DNA of 39,417 bases, from contig LJUR01000005.1 of the NCBI GenBank assembly GCA_001304105.1, positions 1 through 39,417 on the forward strand. Reading direction: 5' to 3'. The stretch comes from Deltaproteobacteria bacterium SM23_61. Its GTDB lineage: Bacteria; Desulfobacterota; SM23-61. Each line of letters begins with the position of its first letter. The stretch's first letter is position 1. The translations under genes were made by a program, and so were the position numbers. Below the pieces are notes generated by a model. That model made no database searches. It was not told where the DNA came from and worked only from the letters and a program-made list of their open reading frames with translations. Below, in pieces: positions 18,896 to 26,524 of the stretch.

Positions 18896-18925
18896 CCTCT
18901 GCGCTCTCCGCGTGCTCTGCGGTTA
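18896..18925. repeat. CTCTGCG-type repeat (CTCTGCGCTCTCCGCGTGCTCTGCGGTTAA)
   Basis: Same family as 20116-20466 and 32367-32395. Confidence 0.8.
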
Positions 18926-18956
18926 AATTTTTCTGACAATCGAAAGGAGGCCGGTG

Positions 18957-20093
18957 ATGGATTTCAAATTGTCGAAAGAGCAGGAGCTGATCCAGAAGAC
19001 CGCCAGGGATTTTACCGAGAAGTACATCATGCCCGTTGCCGACCAGATCGACAGGGAGAATAAAGTCCCGCCGGAGATCTTTAAGAAGATGTCCGAGCTG
19101 GAACTCTTCGGAATTCCCTTTTCCGAAGAGGTGGGGGGGACCGGCGCGGGCTATTCCTGCTACCCCCTGGCGGTGGAACAGATTGCCCGGGCTTCGGGCG
19201 GGGTCGCCCTGATCCTGTCGGTGAATACCCTGGCCGTGAGCGCCCTGAACCTCTTTGCGACCCCCGAGCAGAAGAAGCGCTACATGCCCCCCTGCTGCCG
19301 GGGAGAGAAGATCGCCTCCTTCGCCTTCACCGAGCCGGGAACCGGGTCCGATCCCAAGCAGATTACCACAACCGCGGTCAAGGATGGGGACAGCTATGTC
19401 ATCAACGGAACGAAGCGCTTCATCTCCTGCGCCGACCTGCAGGGTCCTATCGTGATCTTTGCCAAAGACAACGAAACAAACTTTCCCACCGGCTTCATCA
19501 TGGATAAATTTTGCCCCGGCTACAGCATTTCCGAGCCCTGGCACAAGATCGGGATGCGGGGCGGGTTGATAACCGACGTGTACCTGAAAGATGTGCGGGT
19601 CCCGGCGGACAGCATCCTGGGGCCCAAGGGGCAGGGGTATTGGGTTCTTCAAGCCGGAATCGCTTATGGAAAAGTGGGAGTCAGCAGCGGTGCTCTGGGG
19701 GGAATGCAGGCGGCATTGGAGCTCTCCATAAAATACGCCAAAGAAAAACAACACCGGGACAAGACCATCGCCAAATTCCAGGGCGTCCAGATGACCATCG
19801 CCAAGATCGCCGAGAAGACCGAAGCGGCCCGGTGGCTGGTCTACCGCCTGGGATACCTGGCCGAGAACCTGAAAGACCCCAGGGCCTTTGCCAAAGAGGC
19901 GGCGCTGACCAAGTCCTTCGTGACCGAAGCGGCGGTCGATGTGTCCCGGCTGGCCATTGCGGTGCACGGATCCTATGGGCTCATGGAAGACTACGCGGTT
20001 GGCCGCATCTACCGTGACCTGATCATCGGAGAACAGGTCGAAGGGGTCGCGGACCTGCAGCGGGTGATTACTGCCAGCCTGCTGCTGGGCTAA
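18957..20093 (+). CDS. Acyl-CoA dehydrogenase
   Basis: FAFTEPGTGSDPKQITTTAVKDGDSYVINGTKRFIS; C-terminal HGSYGLMEDYAVGRIYRDLIIGEQVEGVADLQ. ATG 18957 preceded by AAAGGAGG. Confidence 0.94.
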   Translation: MDFKLSKEQELIQKTARDFTEKYIMPVADQIDRENKVPPEIFKKMSELELFGIPFSEEVGGTGAGYSCYPLAVEQIARASGGVALILSVNTLAVSALNLFATPEQKKRYMPPCCRGEKIASFAFTEPGTGSDPKQITTTAVKDGDSYVINGTKRFISCADLQGPIVIFAKDNETNFPTGFIMDKFCPGYSISEPWHKIGMRGGLITDVYLKDVRVPADSILGPKGQGYWVLQAGIAYGKVGVSSGALGGMQAALELSIKYAKEKQHRDKTIAKFQGVQMTIAKIAEKTEAARWLVYRLGYLAENLKDPRAFAKEAALTKSFVTEAAVDVSRLAIAVHGSYGLMEDYAVGRIYRDLIIGEQVEGVADLQRVITASLLLG

Positions 20094-20115
20094 TGCCTAA
20101 ATGCGGGATAAAAAT

Positions 20116-20466
20116 TTAACCGCAAAGATCGCAGAGCACGCTGAGATCAAAAAGGCCAAAGGCTTAAGGCCCGGGGACAAGAGAACAAGCATCCCCATTT
20201 TCAGTGCTTCCCGGCAAGCCATAATAGGCAAGCTTCTTTCCAGGAATGATCTCTGTGTTCTCTGCCTTCTCTTCGGTCATCCTCCTGTCTTCATTCGCAA
20301 AGGATACAGAGAAAAAAAGATTTCGATATCCCAAAAGGAGAAAAGAAGCACAAACCGCAGAGATACCGGAGCACGCAGAGAGGATGAAATATGAATAAAA
20401 TGGTTTTTGTTTTTGTCTTTTTGAAGAAAACCCTCTGCGGTCTCTGCGTGCTCTGCGGTTAATATC
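20116..20466. repeat. Cluster of 9-bp-period repeats (ACCGCAGAG/CACGCAGAG and reverse complement CTCTGCGGT/CTCTGCGTG)
   Basis: ACCGCAAAG ATCGCAGAG CACGCTGAG; CTCTGTGTT CTCTGCCTT CTCTTCGGT; ACCGCAGAG ATACCGGAG CACGCAGAG; CTCTGCGGT CTCTGCGTG CTCTGCGGT. Confidence 0.88.
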
Positions 20467-20533
20467 TTTTTTACCTGCACCGGCCAGGGAACTTTTTATA
20501 ATTTCTAAGCAATGCAAAAAAGAGAATATCTTG

Positions 20534-21820
20534 ATGGAGAAATTTGAAGTCATTGTCGTAGGTGCCGGGCTTGCCGGCCTCTCCGCGGCCTATGCGCTGG
20601 CCCAAGAGGGTGTGGAAGTCGTGGTCATCGAGCGCGGCGACTATCCCGGGGCCAAGAACGTGACCGGAGGCCGGCTTTACACCCGGCCCCTGCAGAACTA
20701 CCTGCCCGAGCTTTGGAAGGAAGCCCCCTTCGAGCGGCCGGTCACCAACGAGATCGTTACCCTGATTTCTTCCGACAAATCCCTCACCCTTCGGTTCCGG
20801 TCGGACGAATTCGCCCGCCCCCCGGCCCATTCCTACACCGTCCTTAGGGGAACGCTGGACCGCTGGCTCTCCAGGAAGGCCGAGGAAAAGGGGGCCATGC
20901 TGGTCACCAAAAACCGGGTAGATGACCTGCTGAAAAAAGACGGGAAGATCGTCGGGGTTCTGGCCGGGGGAGAGGAGCTCGGCGCCGATGTGGTGATCGC
21001 CTGCGACGGGGCTCTCTCCCTGATGGCCGAAAAAGCAGGACTGAGGTCTCCAGGCTCGCCGCACGATTACGCGGTGGGGTTCAAGGAAGTGATCGAGCTG
21101 CCCGCGCAGACGATCGAGGACCGCTTGGGTCTGAAAGGGCAGGAGGGGGCTGCCCAGCTTTTTCTGGGAGACCTGACCGGGGGTAAATTCGGAGGAGGGT
21201 TCCTCTACACCAATCGTTCCTCCCTTTCCCTGGGCCTGGTCATCCGGATCAAAGACCTGGCGGAAGGAAATCCTCTCAAGGAAGCTCCCACATTCCTGGA
21301 CGAGTTCAAAGAAAGACCCGAGATCGCTCCCCTGATTGCCGGCGGGGAGATGGTCGAGTATTCCGGTCACCTCATTTCGGAGGCAGGGTTTTCAGGCCTC
21401 ATCCGTCCTTTTGCCGATGGCTTGCTCGTCGCGGGCGATGCCGCCGGTTTTTCCCTGAACGTGGGGCTTACCGTCCGGGGGATGGAGTTTGCCGTAGCCT
21501 CGGGAGTTCTCGCCGCTCAGGCGGTAAAGCAGGCGAGAGAAAAGAAGGATTTTTCGGCAACGAGCCTTTCGGCCTATCAAACCCTGTTGGATGATAGCTT
21601 CGTCCTCAAGGATTTAAAGACCTTTCAGCATGCCCCGGCTTTCCTGGACAATCCCCGCCTTTTCCAGCACTATCCCCAGATGACGGGGGATCTGCTGCAG
21701 AGTCTATTCACCGTTGGACTGGAGCCTAAACAAAAATTCTCCACCACCATTCGGGAAAAGGTGAGCTGGAGCGAGGCCTGGGAGATTCTCAAGGATTTGC
21801 GGAAAGGACTGAAGGTATGA
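20534..21820 (+). CDS. fixC: FixC-like electron-transfer flavoprotein:quinone oxidoreductase family protein
   Basis: VIVVGAGLAGLSAAYALAQEGVEVVVIERGDYPGAKNVTGGRLY; followed by fixX. Confidence 0.9.
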   Translation: MEKFEVIVVGAGLAGLSAAYALAQEGVEVVVIERGDYPGAKNVTGGRLYTRPLQNYLPELWKEAPFERPVTNEIVTLISSDKSLTLRFRSDEFARPPAHSYTVLRGTLDRWLSRKAEEKGAMLVTKNRVDDLLKKDGKIVGVLAGGEELGADVVIACDGALSLMAEKAGLRSPGSPHDYAVGFKEVIELPAQTIEDRLGLKGQEGAAQLFLGDLTGGKFGGGFLYTNRSSLSLGLVIRIKDLAEGNPLKEAPTFLDEFKERPEIAPLIAGGEMVEYSGHLISEAGFSGLIRPFADGLLVAGDAAGFSLNVGLTVRGMEFAVASGVLAAQAVKQAREKKDFSATSLSAYQTLLDDSFVLKDLKTFQHAPAFLDNPRLFQHYPQMTGDLLQSLFTVGLEPKQKFSTTIREKVSWSEAWEILKDLRKGLKV

Positions 21821-22101
21821 GCCCGACCCCCAATATGAAAGCCAAGCTGGGAAAGAATGTCTTCAAGCCGGGCAAGGAGAAGCACATCACCATCCGTCCC
21901 GGCTTCGAGAAGGACCCCCGCCTGAAAGCGGCCATCTATGCCTGCCCGGCCGGCTTGTATTCGGAAAACAGCAAGGGAGAGGTTGAGCTGGACATCGACG
22001 GCTGTCTCGAATGCGGCATCTGCCGGATTGTCTGCGGGACCGAGGTTCTGGACTGGAATTATCCGGTTGGGGGGGTGGGGGTCCAGTTCCGGTTTGGATA
22101 A
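21817..22101 (+). CDS. fixX: FixX-like ferredoxin
   Basis: ATGA overlap with fixC; YACPAGLY...DGCLECGICRIVCG. Confidence 0.92.
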   Translation: MSPTPNMKAKLGKNVFKPGKEKHITIRPGFEKDPRLKAAIYACPAGLYSENSKGEVELDIDGCLECGICRIVCGTEVLDWNYPVGGVGVQFRFG

Positions 22102-22104
22102 AAC

Positions 22105-22133
22105 AGCAGAAAGCAAGGAGCATGGAGCAGAGA
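22105..22133. repeat. Heptad array AGCAGAA AGCAAGG AGCATGG AGCAGAG
   Basis: Direct reading; inverted partner CTCTATG CTCTATG CGC at 22474-22490. Confidence 0.8.
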
Positions 22134-22218
22134 GTTAAAGACAAAATAGTGCCCTGAGTCAAAAGTTGGGTGCCGAATTCAAAGAGAGGAGCGATGGCCC
22201 GGGCGAAGGCTCGCTGGG

Positions 22219-22399
22219 CTTGCCAAAATGAGGCGGTGGTCTCTCTTGGGTCAAGGGAGAACTTATAGCGATTCTTCCTGAATGGGATTTTATTTTGTTC
22301 TTACAAGGGCTTATCCCTATGGTCCAGAGTCTCCTTGCGGAATACAGGGGAACCCGATTTATTCGGGTTTGCTCCCGCCGATTTTGGCGGCGCCCATCG
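22219..22399 (-). repeat. Copy B of the MITE-like intergenic element, between fixX and fixA
   Basis: Terminal CTTGCCAAAATGAGGCGGTG and GATTTTGGCGGCGCCCATCG match copy A; imperfect terminal inverted repeat GCCAAAATnnGGCGG. Confidence 0.6.
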
Positions 22400-22503
22400 A
22401 TCCTCCGCCCAGGCCATGGGAAAATGATGCACTGAATCTGTGACTCAGGACAACAGATTGATGTTTCGGTTTTCTCTATGCTCTATGCGCTGGAGGCGTT
22501 TTT

Positions 22504-23277
22504 ATGAACATCGTGGTATGCGTCAAGCAGACCGTTGACCTGCAGCAGGTCCGCATCCGCAAAGAGACCCGGCAGCCGGTCCTGGAGAACATCCCCCTGA
22601 CCCTGGGGGCCATCGACAAGAACGCCCTGGAAGAGGCCGTGCGGCTGAGGGAGAAGACCGGGGGAAAGGTCTTTCTTGTTTCCGTGGGCCCTGAGAACCT
22701 GGAAGAAACGATAAAGGAAGGACTGGCCATGGGCGCGGATGAAGCCATCCTGGTGACCAGCCCCGAGCTGGATGGGACGGAAAGCGCCAGGGCCGCCCTG
22801 CTGCTGGCCGGGGCGATCAAACAGATGGAGAACTTTGACCTGATTCTCCTGGGCGAAGGATCGGCGGACAACTATTCCGGCCAGGTAGGGCCGAGGCTGG
22901 CGGAGATTCTGGACCTTCCCCAAATTACCTATGCAAAATCCCTGGAAGTTGATGGGCGCAAGGTGAGAGCCGTCCGCAGCCTGGAAGATTTCCTGGAGGA
23001 GGTGGAGGCAGAACTCCCGGTCTTAATTTCGGTGGTCAGCGAAATCAATGAGGCGAGGATCCCTGCCGTAACCCAGATCCTGAGGGCCGGGCGAAAGCCA
23101 AAGAAGATTTTGAAGCCGGCGGACATTTCTTTGAAGATCGCCGAAGGGCGGTCGGTGGAGACCTTGAGCAATCTGGCCCCGGTCCAGGAAAGAAAGGGGA
23201 TCCTTTTCAAGGAGGGATTGAAAGAACTGCCCGGCCTGGTTCAGGCCCTGAAAGAAGAAGGGGTGGGGAGGAAATAA
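22504..23277 (+). CDS. fixA: Electron transfer flavoprotein beta subunit/FixA
   Basis: MNIVVCVKQTVD...LLGEGSADNYSGQVGPRLAEILDLPQITYAKSLEV (ETF-beta). Confidence 0.93.
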   Translation: MNIVVCVKQTVDLQQVRIRKETRQPVLENIPLTLGAIDKNALEEAVRLREKTGGKVFLVSVGPENLEETIKEGLAMGADEAILVTSPELDGTESARAALLLAGAIKQMENFDLILLGEGSADNYSGQVGPRLAEILDLPQITYAKSLEVDGRKVRAVRSLEDFLEEVEAELPVLISVVSEINEARIPAVTQILRAGRKPKKILKPADISLKIAEGRSVETLSNLAPVQERKGILFKEGLKELPGLVQALKEEGVGRK

Positions 23278-23278
23278 C

Positions 23279-24220
23279 ATGGCTTCGATCCTGGTTTTCA
23301 GCGAGCGCGCAAGCCTGGTTTTTGAACTCCTCGGCAAAGCAAAAGAGCTCGGCGGGAAGATAGGCCTGGAATTGACGGCAGCGGCCTTCAACCCTGGGGA
23401 CGCAGAGGCATACCTGAAACGGGGCGCATCGAAGGTGTTTTATTCCGATCAGGCAGAGGTGAAAAATTTCGAGGCCTCTATTTACGCCCAGGCCCTTGCC
23501 CAGATAGCCCAAAAGGCGGGGGCTTCCCTGATCCTCCTCGGGTCTACCCGCCGGGGAAAGGAACTGGCTGGAAGGTTGGCCCAGAGACTCCAGGCCGGCT
23601 GCCTTACGGATGTGAAATCTATTGAGTTGAAAGAGGGAAAGGTCATCTGTGTGCGCAACGCTTTCGGGGGAGCCACGGAGGCGACACAGGCGATCGCGAC
23701 TTCAGCTCAAGTAATCGCCCTTATGCCCAGGGCCTGTGAACCAACCCCCGAGGGGGAGAAGAAAGGCGAGATCGTGACCCTCCATCTGGAACTCAAGCCC
23801 TCCCGGGTCAAAGTCGTAAAAAAATCAGAAAAAGATCCGGGAGCGGTGGATATTCAGGGTGCCGAGATCCTGGTCTGCGTGGGAAAGGGCCTATCCAGGC
23901 AGGAAGATTTGAAGATGATCGAAGAACTGGCCCAGGCGCTGGGGGGATTGGTGGCCTGCAGCAAGCCCCTGGCCACGGACCTGAAGTGGCTGCCGGAGAG
24001 CCGGATCGTCGGCCTCTCCGGAAAAATCGGCAAACCCCGCCTGGCTCTCTGCCTGGGAATATCAGGCCAGGTGCAGTTCAGCGTAGGCATCCGGGAGGCC
24101 AAGACGATCATGGCCATCAACACCGACCCCAACGCCTACATTTTTCAGATCACTGATTACGGCCTGATCGCCGACCTGCACCAGGCTGTACCCCAATTGA
24201 CCGCAGCCATTCGGGGTTAA
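23279..24220 (+). CDS. fixB: Electron transfer flavoprotein alpha subunit/FixB
   Basis: C-terminal GLSGKIGKPRLALCLGISGQVQFSVGIREAKTIMAINTDPNAYIFQITDYGLIADLHQAVPQL (ETF-alpha FAD-binding domain). Confidence 0.92.
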   Translation: MASILVFSERASLVFELLGKAKELGGKIGLELTAAAFNPGDAEAYLKRGASKVFYSDQAEVKNFEASIYAQALAQIAQKAGASLILLGSTRRGKELAGRLAQRLQAGCLTDVKSIELKEGKVICVRNAFGGATEATQAIATSAQVIALMPRACEPTPEGEKKGEIVTLHLELKPSRVKVVKKSEKDPGAVDIQGAEILVCVGKGLSRQEDLKMIEELAQALGGLVACSKPLATDLKWLPESRIVGLSGKIGKPRLALCLGISGQVQFSVGIREAKTIMAINTDPNAYIFQITDYGLIADLHQAVPQLTAAIRG

Positions 24221-24295
24221 TGGATAAGAACTCACTTTCTTTTTTAAAGGTTTTCTCCCATTCGAGTGGCTGGAAAATATACCGAAATATTCTCT

Positions 24296-24515
24296 GCCCA
24301 GGGGGTGCATCCCGTACATGGCGGGACAGAATCGGCGGGAGCCATCCGGATTCCGGAGCGATTGATTGCCTTCCGCAAGGCACCTGTCCCCGACCCCCTT
24401 TCGCAAAACCGAATCCCTGGTCCGATCCGGCCAACAAAATCATGATCAGACGCGAACCCATGAAAGAACAAACGCCTCATTATGTCCCGCCAGGGGCGGG
24501 ATGCGCCCCCTGGGC
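24296..24515 (+). repeat. Copy D of the MITE-like element, bounded by imperfect 37-bp inverted repeats
   Basis: 24296-24332 GCCCAGGGGGTGCATCCCGTACATGGCGGGACAGAAT versus reverse complement of 24479-24515 GCCCAGGGGGCGCATCCCGCCCCTGGCGGGACATAAT (32/37 identical). Confidence 0.8.
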
Positions 24516-24637
24516 CCCTCCCGAATCCCCTTGCAGTGGCAACGAGCATGCCGGGCGATGGAAAATCGACCAAAACTACCCACTCGATTGGAAGAGGAGC
24601 TAAAATTTAAATATGATCCTTTGAAAGGGGAAGATTT

Positions 24638-25324
24638 ATGGAATCAACGAAGCCGGAATGTGCGAAATGCAGAATCCCTTACCGTGAAAAAATCTGCCAA
24701 TCTCCGCAGGGACATGGACCGGCATTCTGCCCGACCCTGAAGTGGAAAGAATTGGTCGAAAAAGCGAATGTCGAGTATGCCAAACCGGGGATCCAGGAAT
24801 TCGCACGAAAGGCTTCCATTCAGGAGGCTGAATGCTATGCCGAACGGGACCGAAGACCCTACGTGCTTCACCCGGTCAAACCACGGGTTCAAGAGACATG
24901 TGAATTCGCCCATAAAATGGGATATAAGAAAATCGGCATTGCTTTCTGTTCGGGGCTTACCCTGGAAGCGCGATACCTGAGCCAAATCTTGGAAAAGCAA
25001 GGTTTCGAAGCTGTTTCTGTTTCCTGTAAGGTCGGTTGCACTCCCAAAGAAACGATCGGGATCAAGGAGGAAGAGAAGATTTATATCGGGAGCTTTGAGG
25101 CCATGTGCAGCCCCATCGCCCAGGCCATGGTTCTTAATGAGGAAGAGACGGATTTCAATATCCTTATCGGTTTATGTGTCGGCCACGATTCATTATTTCT
25201 AAAATATTCCAAAGCCTTATGCACGGTATTGGTAACCAAGGACCGGATCCTGGCCCATAATCCGGCAGCGGCTTTCTATACCATGGGCTCCTATTACGAG
25301 CGCCTGATGAGGGAGGGTTTTTGA
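24638..25324 (+). CDS. DUF1847 (metal-binding) domain protein
   Basis: N-terminal CAKCRIPYREKICQ; GIAFCSGLTLEARYLSQILEKQGFEAVSVSCKVGC; NILIGLCVGHDSLFLKYS; RILAHNPAAAFY. Confidence 0.85.
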   Translation: MESTKPECAKCRIPYREKICQSPQGHGPAFCPTLKWKELVEKANVEYAKPGIQEFARKASIQEAECYAERDRRPYVLHPVKPRVQETCEFAHKMGYKKIGIAFCSGLTLEARYLSQILEKQGFEAVSVSCKVGCTPKETIGIKEEEKIYIGSFEAMCSPIAQAMVLNEEETDFNILIGLCVGHDSLFLKYSKALCTVLVTKDRILAHNPAAAFYTMGSYYERLMREGF

Positions 25325-25594
25325 AAGGAAGAGTCATCGTGCTCTGCCGTGGGAAAAGAAGGGTTACCCCAAAGAAGAGGGGGTTCCGGACGGTTTGAAG
25401 AATGCAAGGGGTTGGCGCGAATGGACAAAGCAGGAAGGTGGGGGCGGATAATTCCGAAACGGAAGACCCCCTCTTAAGGCAGAAACAGCGGAATTAACGG
25501 AATTAGGTCCCCCCTTTTATTAATTTCATGAACACGGACAAAAGTACTTTCGGCCTTTCTGCAAGACGGGCTCATGAATACATGGAAAGATTGG

Positions 25595-25831
25595 TTATAG
25601 ATCCCGGCGCTTGCTGGCGTGCAGAATGGTCATCCCGATAATTGCATCTCCCTCATAGCGAATGATCACATCATCATCGGTCAACTCGCTATCCGTGGCA
25701 TGGCTCGGCTTTTTGAAATTTATATAGAGAACATCCGCTTCAGCATCATAAGATGACCAAAGATACTTTTGGGGCGCCGATTTAACCGCTGGAATTAATT
25801 TAAGGTAGTCTTGGATCATTTTTCGGGCCAT
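25595..25831 (-). CDS. DUF2283 domain protein (putative antitoxin-like partner)
   Basis: YDAEADVLYINFKKP...DDDVIIRYEGDAIIGMTILHASKR is DUF2283-like; overlaps the upstream gene by 16 bp. Confidence 0.75.
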   Translation of the reverse strand: MARKMIQDYLKLIPAVKSAPQKYLWSSYDAEADVLYINFKKPSHATDSELTDDDVIIRYEGDAIIGMTILHASKRRDL

Positions 25832-26124
25832 AGTTGTTTCCTCCGGTTGAGGGACCGTATCCTACTGGTCACAAAGGCGGTAATTACGAAACCATCGTCT
25901 TCCGATTCCCGATAGACCACAACAAGGAACTTTTTTCTGGAAATCTCACGTAATGCCAGAAGTTCCCCTGCGCTGCCCCGCAAAATCCGCGAGGGGCTAG
26001 CGAGGGCCTCCAATACTTCAAAGCGCATACCCGCTAATTCACAATGCTCTTCGATGATATGAGCCCATCGTTCATCGGTCAGTCGGATAGGGAATTTGTT
26101 CTTTGAAAAGACCGTTTCAGCCAA
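25816..26124 (-). CDS. Putative BECR/RelE-like nuclease (toxin-like) protein
   Basis: IRLTDERWAHIIEEHCELAG...EVLEALASPSRILRG...KFLVVVYRESEDDGFVITAFVTSRI resembles PBECR/DUF4258-type small nuclease domains. Confidence 0.55.
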   Translation of the reverse strand: MAETVFSKNKFPIRLTDERWAHIIEEHCELAGMRFEVLEALASPSRILRGSAGELLALREISRKKFLVVVYRESEDDGFVITAFVTSRIRSLNRRKQLWPEK

Positions 26125-26308
26125 GGCGCGCCTTCATGATATTTTAATCTATAATAGCACAATTAGAGGCCACCTCATAGATGAATACTCCCTTATCTTT
26201 TCGCCAAAGGGCCCTCTAGATTTTCGTTGACAAATTCTTCATTTTATATTGCTTATCAACTAGCAGTATAAGCCAAATAAATCAGTCAACCCAATAGCCT
26301 AACCTCTA

Positions 26309-26402
26309 ACCTTCTGGAGGAAGTCATGAGTAAGGATTTCCAGAAGGTCCCTTTATAAGGCCTCGGGGGAGGAATTTTGTCCTCCCGGGGCCTCTCAATT
26401 TT
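26309..26402 (+). promoter_or_regulatory. Leader-like element: 10-bp stem enclosing a mini-ORF, followed by a GC-rich hairpin and T-rich tract
   Basis: ACCTTCTGGA (26309-26318) / TCCAGAAGGT (26339-26348) perfect stem. Mini-ORF ATG 26326 to TAA 26358 (MSKDFQKVPL) with GGAGG SD. Hairpin AGGCCTCGGGGGAGGA-ATTTTG-TCCTCCCGGGGCCT then ctcaattttt. Confidence 0.45.
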
Positions 26403-26524
26403 TCCTCATTCAGCTTTGAAACCCTGGACAACGAGGCATCTTTTGCCCGCTTGGCCCTGGCAGTAAGAAAAGTCCCCAAATCCCAGAAGATCTAGCCGAA
26501 TCCGGGCCAACGGAGATCTCTATA

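Noticed and set aside
18852-19967. 371-aa reverse ORF antisense to the acyl-CoA dehydrogenase
   Set aside because: Shadow ORF; no motif, and the sense strand is clearly coding.
26400-26500. Coding-like stretch SFETLDNEASFARLALAVRKVPKSQKI upstream of the cyclase
   Set aside because: Too short, with no start or RBS; could be chance.
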